Shown: positions 10,801 to 18,680, numbered from the stretch's first letter. The stretch: DNA of 48,851 bases from Parabacteroides sp. OttesenSCG-928-G21 (GCA_030266465.1 JAJDIA010000004.1:1-48851), one strand, 5' to 3'. Translations and numbers: made by a program. Notes: a model not told the origin generated them from the letters alone.

Positions 10801-10872
10801 TGATAAAGAAAATGCAATTAATCCCATGAATAACATGAGATGTTTTCTCCAATCTTTGCAATTAACTTTCAT
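7810..10872 (-). CDS. susC: SusC/RagA-family TonB-dependent glycan transporter
   Basis: A 1020-residue TonB-linked outer-membrane transporter expected to import oligosaccharides into the periplasm with its SusD partner. After a signal peptide ending near SYA/QSDG comes a carboxypeptidase-regulatory-like domain (about 30-110: VQGNVSESTGDPLIGVSI). Next are the TonB-box/plug region (DEVVIIGYGSVKKDDLTGSV), the plug (GGKIAGVSVVSGGGQPGSSSTIRIRG, ASATAIYGSRASNGVILITTKKG) and a 22-strand-type barrel. It ends with the usual aromatic terminus (LTFIMGVNINF). It is the first gene of the susC-D-E-A operon. The 282-base region upstream should hold the regulated promoter, but no clear TAnnTTTG box was found there on this strand. 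Confidence 0.96.
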   Translation of the reverse strand: MKVNCKDWRKHLMLFMGLIAFSLSYAQSDGKITVQGNVSESTGDPLIGVSIREKENPTNGTITDMDGNYTVNVSPNSTLEFFYIGMRSQEIKVERRTLISVVMQEDRQMLDEVVIIGYGSVKKDDLTGSVIAIKAEEMNKGLAVSPQDMLGGKIAGVSVVSGGGQPGSSSTIRIRGGSSLSAKNDPLIVVDGVIMSNESVEGLSNGLSTINPADIETFTVLKDASATAIYGSRASNGVILITTKKGLSGTGGGKVRVSYNGNISINTPRNTMDVLSGDEYRAFVAGRPDVTDAMLTALNMYPNQSTDWQDVIYRTSVSTDHNVSVLGSIKDISPYRVSVGYTNDNGILKTSNFERFTGNLSLTPSFFNDYLKVNLNAKGTYIQNRFANVDAVAGAVFFDPTKPVYNDNTKFGGYYTWTNDGTPDGTRNNQAAVNPLSLLEMTRDKSTVKAFVGNAQFDYKLHFFPDIRVNVNMAYDYSNSDGGKYIAPNAPSNYGEDPDMSGSDSHYENTYTNLLFESYAQYEKNLDAIQSNISVMGGYSYQSYKQDKDNVTYYLSRDPERFGQRTTESSPYWEDPKKYVLLSFYGRLNYSLMDRYLLTFTLRDDASSRFSKSNRWGLFPSLALGWRISEEAFMQDFDALHNLKLRLGWGVTGQQDISDNWYPSQQSWAWGQGGVGYPIYDESGNVTWVNVIKPTAANPNLKWEETTTWNAGLDYGFLGGRINGTIDFYYRKTDNLLNQEVNVPAGKDFAELIVANIGSLENKGLEFSINATPIETKDFSWEIGYNIAFQKSEITELTFNDAMATSPGKRFESTGGVGSKYVKIHSVGHAPGSYYVYEQIYGEDGKPIEGAYVDRNNDGKINDDDLYQYKKPEADVLMGFSSKFYYKNWDLGFNGRVSLGNYVYNAVAATNGGLDRSSIFGNNNLTNRTPDALETNFSTRQRLSDHYVQNASFLKIDNITLGYSFSNILGDKLQGRVFGTVQNPIVISKYKGLDPEISNGMDWNFYPRPLTFIMGVNINF

Positions 10873-11154
10873 GGTTCATATCAATTAAAAAATGTTTTGT
10901 ATAGACTTAAGAATTCCTATTAACTAAAAAGAAGGTTAGAGAGGTTTGATTTTAAGGTCTCTCCTTTTGCCATTACAAATGTGTACTATTAATAAACAAG
11001 TCGTTCTTGTGAGTAAAACGAAAAGTAAGGTGTTAAATTTCGTTGTTTGTTTTAAGTGTTAGATTATCAGAGAGATTAATGGATTTAAGTTAAACATCAA
11101 AGTAAGTTTTGGGGTGTTAAAATATAGAAGAAATCTGTCATGCAGATTTGGTTC

Positions 11155-12804
11155 CTAAAGAAAAGAATCCCTTAGTCGTCCTATTTCTTTTACAGCTTTG
11201 GGAAAATCTTCTCTCAATCCTTTTGCTTTGTTTCTTATTTTTAAACGGTAATTATAAACGGTTTGTGGCGAATAATGTAAAAAACTGGCAATTTTTACAC
11301 TATCACTAATACCTAACTTTACTAATGCGTAAATACGCAATTCGGGGCTCAGTAATTCGCCTTCGCGTGGTAGAACTTTTTCACCATCAACTAAAAGCGA
11401 ATTAAACTCACTAACAAAATCAGGATATAAATGTAGGAAAATTGTATCAAAATTCCTATAAAATTCTTTTAATTCATCGCTGACAAATGAAGACGAATTG
11501 GTTAGGTTGAAGAGCTCTTTAGTTTGTCCGACTTGTAATTTTAAATTGACTTTTTTTCGGAAATCATCCAATTTTGTAATATACAGCGAACAGATATTAA
11601 ATACATACCCGATGTACTCTTCTTTTACCAGATTAGATTCCGATAATTCTTCATTTAAGCTATTCAGGTCGTCATTTACTTTTTTAAGTTCATTATTGAT
11701 TTGCTTTAAAGACTCTCGTGCTTTGGCTAAAGCTTTTAATTGTTCATATATATACAATAATGCTATAACCAAGACAATTGAAAGCACGGAGATAATAATT
11801 GAAAACCAAAGTAACTGATCCTTTTCCTGTGTGGTTTTCTGGTCGTATGCAGAGTTGATAATAGGGATTATCTTGGAGATTTCAAGCGTGCGGATACGCG
11901 CATTACACAGAAGGGCATCTTCCATAGAGCATTTGATATATTGATAGGCACGGTTGATATCTCCCTCTTCATAGAGAATATTTGCCAGGGATTGAAGCGA
12001 GAGGTACTCCCGGTTACCTGACCGTATATCGGATATAGCGGATATAGCCAGATACTTCTTTTCCTCTGTTTTATTTCCCATGTGTTCATAAATTTCGGAA
12101 AGTCGGTAAGAGGATAAGGCTATGTGATATTCGTTTTCCTGATAGTTCTGAAAAATGACAGAGGCGGTGTCCAATGCTTTTTTATATTCTCCCTTTTCTA
12201 TCAGTTGTGAACTATAAACCAGTCCGTATCCGATTTCTTCCGGACTTAATACGGATAAAATAGAATCTTTATAGTGGCATTCCAATGACTTATAATAGGT
12301 CTTGTCCTTTTCAGTTAAAGCATTGTCAGCCATTAAAATATAGAGGGAGTGATAAAGATGGTAGTAATAATTTTTTAATTCATAGTCAATTATCACACGG
12401 CTCTGTTTTTCTAATATGTCAAGAGCATCCCTATACATGCCATGCCCCATTAATATCTCCGCTTCGTTCATTTCCGCGATGCTTACATGTTTCGGGCTGT
12501 TAAGATCGTTAGCCAATTGTATTCGTTTGCCAACGATCGCTAAGGCTGAATCCAACTGGTATTTTTTAAATTCTTCAAATAGCTGTCCATAAAGGTGATA
12601 GATGGATTCTTTATCCGTATTGTGTTCTATTTGTATAATTAATTCGGTAATGTTTTTATTTTTTCTCTCGGAGAAAGTATGTTTTTCGGCTATCGTTTTG
12701 TCCAGAACAAGCAATAATGAATCCAGTTGCTTTTCAGAAGCGCCTCCTGAAAAAGTAATCAATAGGAGAAATAGAAAAAGCACAAGTCTGGATACTGTTT
12801 TCAT
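11155..12804 (-). CDS. susR: SusR-like membrane-spanning regulator (TPR, TM, LuxR-type HTH)
   Basis: A 549-residue protein with a signal peptide (1-23) and a helical, TPR-like periplasmic region (about 25-325). A single membrane span follows (331-353, LLWFSIIISVLSIVLVIALLYIY), then a cytoplasmic coiled coil (about 358-392). The C-terminal HTH is around 484-530 (LSPELRIYALVKLGISDSVKIASFLHYSPQTVYNYRLKIRNKA). This is the architecture of SusR-type/DUF6377 regulators, which sense an oligosaccharide in the periplasm and activate the adjacent sus operon. It lies 282 bases upstream of susC on the same strand. It starts 32 bases after meaB, so it may also receive transcription from that unit. The SusR name rests on architecture and position; the ligand is inferred. 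Confidence 0.75.
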   Translation of the reverse strand: MKTVSRLVLFLFLLLITFSGGASEKQLDSLLLVLDKTIAEKHTFSERKNKNITELIIQIEHNTDKESIYHLYGQLFEEFKKYQLDSALAIVGKRIQLANDLNSPKHVSIAEMNEAEILMGHGMYRDALDILEKQSRVIIDYELKNYYYHLYHSLYILMADNALTEKDKTYYKSLECHYKDSILSVLSPEEIGYGLVYSSQLIEKGEYKKALDTASVIFQNYQENEYHIALSSYRLSEIYEHMGNKTEEKKYLAISAISDIRSGNREYLSLQSLANILYEEGDINRAYQYIKCSMEDALLCNARIRTLEISKIIPIINSAYDQKTTQEKDQLLWFSIIISVLSIVLVIALLYIYEQLKALAKARESLKQINNELKKVNDDLNSLNEELSESNLVKEEYIGYVFNICSLYITKLDDFRKKVNLKLQVGQTKELFNLTNSSSFVSDELKEFYRNFDTIFLHLYPDFVSEFNSLLVDGEKVLPREGELLSPELRIYALVKLGISDSVKIASFLHYSPQTVYNYRLKIRNKAKGLREDFPKAVKEIGRLRDSFL

Positions 12805-12836
12805 TCGTTTTCAATAAGGGTAAGAAAAAACGGAAA

Positions 12837-13946
12837 TCAGTCTTTCTTTCCGGAAAGATTATCCAGAAATAAATCCATCATTCTTTTAGCTGCAACAAAC
12901 GAACTTATTTCGTTGTTTAGCACCTGTTTTTCAGTTATAGGAAGCATCCTCTCAACAGCCGGATTATGATAAAAGCTGTCACGGAGGGCTTCATTAATGC
13001 TTTCATACATCCAATAACGCGACTGTTCGTTACGTTTATGGTAAAAATAGCCGTTCTTTTTTGTGAACGTGATAAATTCATCAATCATATCCCATATTTC
13101 AGTAATCCCTAAACCGTAATACCCGGAATAAGTTAAGACTTTGGGCGTCCAACCTGATTCCGCAAGAGGGAACAAATGCAACGCATTACGAAATTGAGCA
13201 GCGGCCAGATTCGCTTTTTCGATATTATCCCCATCAGCTTTGTTGATGATAATACCATCAGCCATTTCCATTATGCCTCGTTTGATACCTTGCAATTCAT
13301 CTCCCGTACCGGCCAATTGGATAAGCAGGAAGAAGTCGGACATAGAGTGTACGGCGGTTTCACTTTGACCGACACCGACTGTCTCTATGAAAATAGAATC
13401 AAAACCCGCAGCTTCGCAAAGAACAATCGTTTCACGCGTTTTACGTGCTACTCCTCCCAATGAACCTGCGGATGGTGAAGGTCGGATGAATGCATTTTTC
13501 TGCCGGGAGAGTTCTTCCATTCGGGTTTTATCGCCTAAGATACTCCCCTTCGTACGTTCACTGCTTGGGTCGATGGCGAGTACCGCCAGCTTACATCCTT
13601 TCTTGATCAGATGCATACCAAAGACATCGATAGATGTACTTTTCCCCGCGCCGGGAACACCGGTAATACCAATCCGCACCGAATTACCGGCATAGGGCAA
13701 ACATTTTTCAATAATTTCCTGTGCCAGTTGCTGATGTTCGTACAAGGAACTTTCAACAAGTGTAACAGCTTGACTTAATATCGTAATATCTCCTTTTAAT
13801 ATACCCTCCACATATTCGGAAGCTGTATATTGTTTGCGTTGAATACGTTTCTTTAAATAAGGATTTACGGTTGGAACGTCAGAAATTCCTTTGTTGACCT
13901 TGAGTCCTTTATACAATTCGTTATTTTCGGGATGTTCTATGCTCAT
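12837..13946 (-). CDS. meaB: Methylmalonyl-CoA mutase-associated GTPase MeaB
   Basis: A 369-residue G3E-family GTPase (MeaB/ArgK) that gates cobalamin loading and protects methylmalonyl-CoA mutase in the cytoplasm. The Walker A motif GVPGAGKS is at 96-103, followed by VLAIDPSSERTKGSILGDKTRM. The segment ETVGVGQSE is the Walker B/switch region, and NKADG is the G4 base-recognition motif. Length is near the usual 320-370. No mutase gene is in the window, so it acts on a mutase encoded elsewhere. It starts 9 bases after the two-domain DUF1573 gene and is followed 32 bases later by the SusR-like gene. All are on the same strand. Confidence 0.92.
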   Translation of the reverse strand: MSIEHPENNELYKGLKVNKGISDVPTVNPYLKKRIQRKQYTASEYVEGILKGDITILSQAVTLVESSLYEHQQLAQEIIEKCLPYAGNSVRIGITGVPGAGKSTSIDVFGMHLIKKGCKLAVLAIDPSSERTKGSILGDKTRMEELSRQKNAFIRPSPSAGSLGGVARKTRETIVLCEAAGFDSIFIETVGVGQSETAVHSMSDFFLLIQLAGTGDELQGIKRGIMEMADGIIINKADGDNIEKANLAAAQFRNALHLFPLAESGWTPKVLTYSGYYGLGITEIWDMIDEFITFTKKNGYFYHKRNEQSRYWMYESINEALRDSFYHNPAVERMLPITEKQVLNNEISSFVAAKRMMDLFLDNLSGKKD

Positions 13947-13955
13947 ACCAAATCT

Positions 13956-15065
13956 CTATTTATAAGCTGTTACTTTGATTAAGCGAACCGGACCGTTCGG
14001 ATCATTACATACCACATTGACTAATGCCTCCATTTGGGCTTTTATATCTTTGGGTTGGATAGAAATTTTTATCGTAGTGGAGGCACCCGGTTTTAATTCC
14101 CGTCGACCACCGGAAATATCCAGTCGGTTGTCGTCACTGGTAATGCTATAGATCAACAGAGGAGATTTCCCTGTATTTTTAATGTCAAAGGTTATCGAAG
14201 CCTTTCCGCTTAAAAGAGGCAAGAAGCCACCTTTCTCTGCCACCTTTCCAAATGCCAGCAATGTATTTGATATTTCAGCGACAGGTGCTTGTGCTCTTTC
14301 AGAATTACTAAGTTTGCTGAAATTGTCAATTAGATTGGCGGCGATATGTATGCTTCCGATGATCTCTTTTGTCTCCCCGCCATTTAAGGTTATAGGAAGA
14401 TCTAAGGTCATTCGTCCTTTGTTCTTTGCATTTCTGCCATCCAGCATAACGGTTATTTCTCCGGTTTTCCCCGGCGCGATGGTTTTAGGATTTGCTTCAA
14501 CATGGATGTAATCAGGTGTTTTTCCCAACTGAATAGTTATAGGGACGTCTGATTCATTCATCACATTTATGCGCTCTCCTAATGTTTCAGTAGGTCGCAC
14601 CGAACTGAATAATACCGTTTTCGAAGTCATTTTTAAATCTCCGATCGTATAGGGGTAAACCAATTGTGGCTGCATGGATTTAGGGGTAACAGTCCCCCGG
14701 ATAGCCAATGTTACCGGACTTTTGTTGGCATTACTGTATACGGATATGGTTTTATGGAAAGGGCCCGGACGGCCTTGCGGATCAAAAACAACTTTTATTT
14801 CACCATCCCCACCTGCAGCGATAGGCTCTTTCGACCATTCCGGTTGCGCGCATCCGCAAGAAGCTGTGATACGGGTTATGACTAAAGGGGCTGTCCCTGT
14901 GTTTTTTAGGGTAAACACATGTGCAGCCGGTCCGTCTGCTTCGGCTATGGTTCCGAAATTATAGGTAAGTTCATTGACGCTTATTTCAGCATTATTTTGT
15001 GCCTGTATGGCCCAAACCGTTAATGCCGCAATCAAAGCGAGAACAATCCCTCTAATGTTGCGCAT
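13956..15065 (-). CDS. DUF1573 (ASH-like) exported protein, two domains
   Basis: A 369-residue secreted protein with a signal peptide ending near IQA/QNN. The first DUF1573 domain (about 25-125) has the signature FTLKNTGTAPLVITRITASCGCAQPEWSKEPI and ends in a VTLAIRGTV strand. A second Ig/ASH-like unit covers about residues 265-365 (ITFDIKNTGKSPLLIYSITSDDNRL). DUF1573 proteins are abundant in Bacteroidetes and are thought to form Ig-like beta-sandwiches in the periplasm. I know of no confirmed biochemical function. It is 35 bases downstream of a one-domain paralogue with a nearly matching core, which suggests tandem duplication. Confidence 0.88.
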   Translation of the reverse strand: MRNIRGIVLALIAALTVWAIQAQNNAEISVNELTYNFGTIAEADGPAAHVFTLKNTGTAPLVITRITASCGCAQPEWSKEPIAAGGDGEIKVVFDPQGRPGPFHKTISVYSNANKSPVTLAIRGTVTPKSMQPQLVYPYTIGDLKMTSKTVLFSSVRPTETLGERINVMNESDVPITIQLGKTPDYIHVEANPKTIAPGKTGEITVMLDGRNAKNKGRMTLDLPITLNGGETKEIIGSIHIAANLIDNFSKLSNSERAQAPVAEISNTLLAFGKVAEKGGFLPLLSGKASITFDIKNTGKSPLLIYSITSDDNRLDISGGRRELKPGASTTIKISIQPKDIKAQMEALVNVVCNDPNGPVRLIKVTAYK

Positions 15066-15100
15066 TTGTTTGCAGGTTAACTATCTATTTTCTATTTAGG

Positions 15101-15481
15101 TTAAATAACCTCTCCACGTATGGTGAGGATAAAACTTCCGGTTTTCCCATTGCTATATACCGCGATCGATTTTGTAAACGGACCCGGTCGGTATTTCGGA
15201 TCAAAAGTGATTTTTATAGTTCCCTTTTGTCCGGCAGCAATAGGTTCTTTTGGCCATTCAGGAGTTGTACAGCCACAGGAAGCGATCACGCGTGTAATCA
15301 CTAACGGCTGTCCACCATCATTCTTTATTTCAAACGTATGCGTAACATTTCCGTCTGCTTCTTTGATCTGGCCAAAATCATACGTTGCGTTGTCGGCTGC
15401 AATAACGGCATTCTGCTGAGCGAAGGCGATTCCTGCAGTCATAAAAATAGCCATGCAAATAAAAATAACCTTTTTCATCAT
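15101..15481 (-). CDS. DUF1573 exported protein, single domain
   Basis: A 126-residue secreted DUF1573 protein. The ORF track begins at 15565, but the first 28 residues are charged and come before a clean signal peptide, MMKKVIFICMAIFMTAGIAFA. I therefore start at the ATG at 15481. Support comes from AGGAG four bases upstream and from a TATGTTTG -7 box inside the extended ORF (15514-15521). The mature part is one domain with ITRVIASCGCTTPEWPKEPIAAG, nearly the same as the first domain of the next gene. Its function is unknown. It is probably the first gene of a DUF1573-DUF1573-meaB unit. Confidence 0.87.
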   Translation of the reverse strand: MMKKVIFICMAIFMTAGIAFAQQNAVIAADNATYDFGQIKEADGNVTHTFEIKNDGGQPLVITRVIASCGCTTPEWPKEPIAAGQKGTIKITFDPKYRPGPFTKSIAVYSNGKTGSFILTIRGEVI

Positions 15482-15513
15482 TTTTCTCCTTAATCTATTC
15501 CGTTTTCGATATA

Positions 15514-15521
15514 CAAACATA
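15514..15521 (-). promoter_or_regulatory. -7 promoter box upstream of the DUF1573 gene
   Basis: The minus strand reads TATGTTTG, a full match to the Bacteroidetes -7 consensus TAnnTTTG, 33 bases before the chosen start at 15481. No convincing TTTG -33 box lies 19-21 bases further up. Confidence 0.5.
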
Positions 15522-16103
15522 CGTAAAAATCTGAGATTCTCGGCATATTTAATCCTATTTTGCAATTCTACTCTTACATTAATAATAACAAAATAAAGAA
15601 TCGATAAGTTTATATGTCTGGTTTAGTGCGAACTATAGTCTGGTTTGGTGGGCTGTCGGGAATTTTAAATACTTTAACCTCTCCTGTAATGTATTGCTTG
15701 AAAAGCGTAAATAGGATTGGGAGTAATTTTAGGTTATGTGCAAGTAGGAGAACAAAGAGATAAAAGTATTCATGTGTAATTTTATAGTACAATTTTTTGT
15801 ACAAGCCAAAAAGAGAGATTTATTTTTACAATAGTTGTTCTGAAGTGAAAATGAGCTGTCAGAAATAAATAATATCACGATTATTTATTGTTTAAATATG
15901 TATGATCTTAGTATGAGTATTCTGTAGGGAGATTAAGAGAGGGTAGAGTGCTACAGTTAATTTTATTTCGAAAATATTTTTTAGGATAAAAAATGAATAT
16001 CTATTATTAATAACAAAAAAATGACAAAAATATTTGGAAATAAAATATATGTATATTTACTTTATCTCGTTAATAATTTTTATTTATTTAAATCTTTTAT
16101 AGT
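15522..16103. other. AT-rich intergenic region between divergent DUF1573 and peptide genes
   Basis: About 580 bases without a credible gene. It holds a direct repeat, GTCTGGTTTRGTG, at 15616-15628 and 15638-15650, spaced 22 bases apart. A very AT-rich stretch from about 15850 leads into the peptide promoter. The 64-aa minus-strand ORF at 15610-15804 has no recognisable family and no clear start signal, so I do not call it a gene. Confidence 0.5.
16033..16064 (+). promoter_or_regulatory. Possible promoter of the double-glycine peptide gene
   Basis: TTTG at 16033-16036, a 20-base spacer and TTACTTTA at 16057-16064 resemble the Bacteroidetes TTTG-N19-21-TAnnTTTG promoter, with two mismatches in the -7 box. 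The implied leader is about 30 bases. Confidence 0.35.
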
Positions 16104-16298
16104 ATGAAAAATCTGGAAAAAATTGTATTGAAAAGACAAGGATTTATTCTTAATGAAAATGAGATGCAAAAAATTTTAGGAGGAGGTTCTTATGCCTGTA
16201 GGTGTGGAATGAATGGTGAAGTTCAATATATAGATGCGAACTGCTGGGAGGCTGCAGTCTCTATAATACAACAACAATGCAGTGATGGTTGGTGTTAA
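16104..16298 (+). CDS. Double-glycine leader, Cys-rich peptide precursor (GG-Bacteroidales type)
   Basis: A 64-residue peptide precursor. The leader MKNLEKIVLKRQGFILNENE followed by MQKILGGG matches the Bacteroidetes natural-product-precursor leader (TIGR04149-type: MKNLEK...L...EM..I.GG). Cleavage would be after GG at about residue 27 by a C39-type peptidase/exporter. The core of about 36 residues has five Cys (32, 34, 47, 59, 64), starts with an ACRCG motif and ends in WC. It could be a bacteriocin-like, disulfide-bonded or enzyme-modified secreted peptide. No modifying enzyme or C39 exporter is in the window, so export must depend on genes elsewhere. A six-bladed propeller lipoprotein gene follows 79 bases later, after a strong hairpin. 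Product fate is inference. Confidence 0.8.
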   Translation: MKNLEKIVLKRQGFILNENEMQKILGGGSYACRCGMNGEVQYIDANCWEAAVSIIQQQCSDGWC

Positions 16299-16310
16299 TA
16301 GTTAATGTAA

Positions 16311-16361
16311 TTTATAAACCATTCACTCTTTATGTTTTTAAAAGAGTAAATGGTTTATAAA
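16311..16361 (+). promoter_or_regulatory. 20-bp stem-loop between peptide and propeller genes
   Basis: The arm TTTATAAACCATTCACTCTT (16311-16330) pairs with 16342-16361 with one mismatch across an 11-base loop. No T-tract follows on the plus strand, so it is not a classical terminator. It lies 12 bases after the peptide stop and 16 bases before the next ATG. It may stabilise the peptide mRNA or lower readthrough to the downstream gene. Confidence 0.6.
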
Positions 16362-16377
16362 ATAAAAAAATCTAATC

Positions 16378-17448
16378 ATGAAAAATTGCTGGACTATTTC
16401 TTTTTTTGTTATACTATTTGCCTGTGGTGAGAAACCTTCTGAATTCTTAGTGCTTCCGGTTGATATATCTCAAAATTACCCCGTCTCTTTGTCGGAGATT
16501 ACTGAAGAATTAAAATCCATTGAATTGGAAATGACGGATGAAAGCCTGATAAGCTCGATTCATAGAGTATTAGATTGTGGAGATTATCTGCTAATATCGA
16601 ATGCATGGCCAATGAAAATAATGCTTTTTAATAAAGAAGGCAAATTTATCCATACGATAAGTTCACAGGGGCAAGGCCCCGGTGAATACTCATTCTTGCG
16701 GGAAATAGCCGCGGATCCGGAGAATAAACGCATATACATAGCTGCCGACATGAAATTGATGTGTTATGACTTTGATAACCGTTTTATAAAAGAGGTTTTG
16801 CTTCCGCGATCAATCGAATATATGGTCTATAATAATAATGAATTAATATATGTAATTACCTCCAGACAAGAAAATGAATCTGAAGGAGGGATTCACTATC
16901 AGGCTATGTTGTATAAAGCTGACAAGGACTTTCATATTAAAGATAGTATGGAGGTTAAAAATTTTTTGTTAGATAAAACGAATAATAGAACAACATCCAT
17001 AAACAGTTATCTCTCATGTACAGGAAAGAATACTTATATGTATTACCCTGTGGGTGCAAGAGAAACTTTTTTACGGGATACTTTATATAAATTTGGGAAT
17101 GACCATTTTATTCCAGATTTGAGATTGAAATTTAGTGATGAAGAAGTTTATAATGAAAATGGTGTAATGACGCGTTTTATATATACGATTTATCGTAGTT
17201 CGCGTTATGTCTTTGCCCGACACCGCACAAGAGAGAAGGGCCCTTTCTATTATTGGTATGATATGAAAACCGGTGAAGGATATAATATGGAAAAGGGATT
17301 TAGAGATGACATATATACTGGCGAAATCGTTCCTATTTATTCTTTTGCTCCAGATAGCGAAAAATTTTATTATTACTATACGAAAATAAACGATGTAGAT
17401 AAAGACGAGCCAAATCCTACACTTTATATTGGGGAATTGAAAAAATAG
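16378..17448 (+). CDS. Six-bladed beta-propeller lipoprotein
   Basis: A 356-residue protein of the Bacteroidetes six-bladed beta-propeller (NHL-like) family. It has a short signal peptide with a lipobox ending at Cys16 (LFACG), so it is probably a membrane lipoprotein. Features include the opening SLSEITEELKSIELE, the KIMLFNKEGKFIHTISSQGQGPGEY blade that is a hallmark of the family, and the later blades RIYIAADMKLMCYDFD and YFYYWYDMKTGEGY. Family members are often found beside small secreted peptide genes in this phylum, and here it follows the double-glycine peptide gene. Whether the two interact is unknown. Codon use looks AT-richer than in flanking housekeeping genes. Confidence 0.8.
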   Translation: MKNCWTISFFVILFACGEKPSEFLVLPVDISQNYPVSLSEITEELKSIELEMTDESLISSIHRVLDCGDYLLISNAWPMKIMLFNKEGKFIHTISSQGQGPGEYSFLREIAADPENKRIYIAADMKLMCYDFDNRFIKEVLLPRSIEYMVYNNNELIYVITSRQENESEGGIHYQAMLYKADKDFHIKDSMEVKNFLLDKTNNRTTSINSYLSCTGKNTYMYYPVGARETFLRDTLYKFGNDHFIPDLRLKFSDEEVYNENGVMTRFIYTIYRSSRYVFARHRTREKGPFYYWYDMKTGEGYNMEKGFRDDIYTGEIVPIYSFAPDSEKFYYYYTKINDVDKDEPNPTLYIGELKK

Positions 17449-17495
17449 AAATTGTCTTATGAGTTGATGATGGAATCGTTTCTGTAAAAACGATA

Positions 17496-18680
17496 CTAGG
17501 TCAGCCTGTTTAAAAGCGTCATGTAGAAATTGATGGCCGTTTCCTGATGTCCGCTTTTTACGAAAACGGAATCCACCTGGCATCCCCGTGCGGCAAAAGA
17601 CGCATACGCCATTTGTGCGTTTATGAAAGGAACAACGGCATCTTCCGTTCCGTGGATCAGCGTGATAGGCGCTTTGGGTGTCCATTGGGTAAGCCGGTTC
17701 TCCTCTAAGGAACGATATAACTTCTGTACATCGGCGGAGGGTTCGGGAGAGAAAACGGATGGATGCAGGAAATTGCTGATCGTATTGCTGCCCAGTAATC
17801 GGTTGATTTGGCCTACTGTTTTGGTTTTATCGTACCACGTTTTGTAGTTGGATAGAAGCGGTTCAAGGAAAATACCCGACAGATCCAGTTGCAGGTTGTC
17901 GGCATAATCCAATCCTAAAATAGTCAATGGTATGGAAGCCGGATATTCCGTGTAATCCTTTTCTAAAAGCAAATCAAACATCTGTTGCGGTTCGTACGGT
18001 CCGCCGCCGGCATATATTGCTTGAATGGTAAAATCGTTCGGATATTTTTCTTCGGCCATTTTAGCAAAAGCTAAGGCTGCATATCCTCCTTGTGAATAGC
18101 CTACGGCATAGCATTTTTTATCGAGCGCTATTTCTTTTATTTCCATGTATTCGCGTGTGGCAAAAATCAGGTCAACGCTGACTTGAGCGGAACTTTCAGC
18201 ATGGATGTAAGGGTGGGGAAGATGGACCGTAGAACCAAAACCCAGGTAGTCCGGAGAAATGACTAAATAGCCATAGAGTGCAAGGGCTGACTCAAAAGTA
18301 GCTAATACGGAAGAGGGTGCTTCTGCATTGTCGGTAATGGTGAAATGTTCTGCGACAACAACACCCCGAATCACTTCTGATTCCGGATAGGCGATAATGC
18401 CTGACGCCTGCACCGGTGTGCCGTCCGGAGCTTTTGTCTTATACAGAATGCTTTCTATTTTGATATGGTTATTCGGTAGGAGAGCGATCAGGGGATTTTG
18501 AGCGTCAGCGCCCAACCGTTCCGCCAGGGATTTGTTATCTAAAGTAATGGATTGCTGAATTTCAACAAGATAGTCGGTTGGTTTTTCGGGAACAAAGATC
18601 GGAGAATCTTCTGTTGTACAGGAAAAAATCCCGCACAACAGAAGAAAAAAGAGTATAAATTTATGGTGTTGATTTACCAT
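17496..18680 (-). CDS. Alpha/beta-hydrolase lipoprotein (secretory lipase-like)
   Basis: A 394-residue lipid-anchored serine hydrolase. The signal peptide ends with lipobox Cys21 (GIFSC). The nucleophile elbow GYSQGG puts the catalytic Ser at 196, HGTEDAVVP gives Asp347 and KSGHQE gives His378, so the triad is complete. The overall pattern (LVISPDYLGFGST, AVGYSQGGYAALAFAKMA, IYAGGGPYEP) resembles the fungal-type secretory lipase/acyl-peptidase-like family seen in Bacteroidetes. Substrate could be a lipid, acetyl ester or peptide ester. It overlaps the upstream epimerase gene by 7 bases, so the two are translationally coupled. It converges with the propeller gene with 47 bases between them and only a weak hairpin there. 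Confidence 0.82.
   Translation of the reverse strand: MVNQHHKFILFFLLLCGIFSCTTEDSPIFVPEKPTDYLVEIQQSITLDNKSLAERLGADAQNPLIALLPNNHIKIESILYKTKAPDGTPVQASGIIAYPESEVIRGVVVAEHFTITDNAEAPSSVLATFESALALYGYLVISPDYLGFGSTVHLPHPYIHAESSAQVSVDLIFATREYMEIKEIALDKKCYAVGYSQGGYAALAFAKMAEEKYPNDFTIQAIYAGGGPYEPQQMFDLLLEKDYTEYPASIPLTILGLDYADNLQLDLSGIFLEPLLSNYKTWYDKTKTVGQINRLLGSNTISNFLHPSVFSPEPSADVQKLYRSLEENRLTQWTPKAPITLIHGTEDAVVPFINAQMAYASFAARGCQVDSVFVKSGHQETAINFYMTLLNRLT

Noticed and set aside
15610-15804. 64-aa minus-strand ORF as a gene
   Set aside because: No recognisable family, no ribosome-binding or promoter signal, lies in AT-rich intergenic DNA and covers the direct repeat.
17083-17685. 200-aa minus-strand ORF
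   Set aside because: Shadow of the propeller gene and of the hydrolase gene end; no family features.
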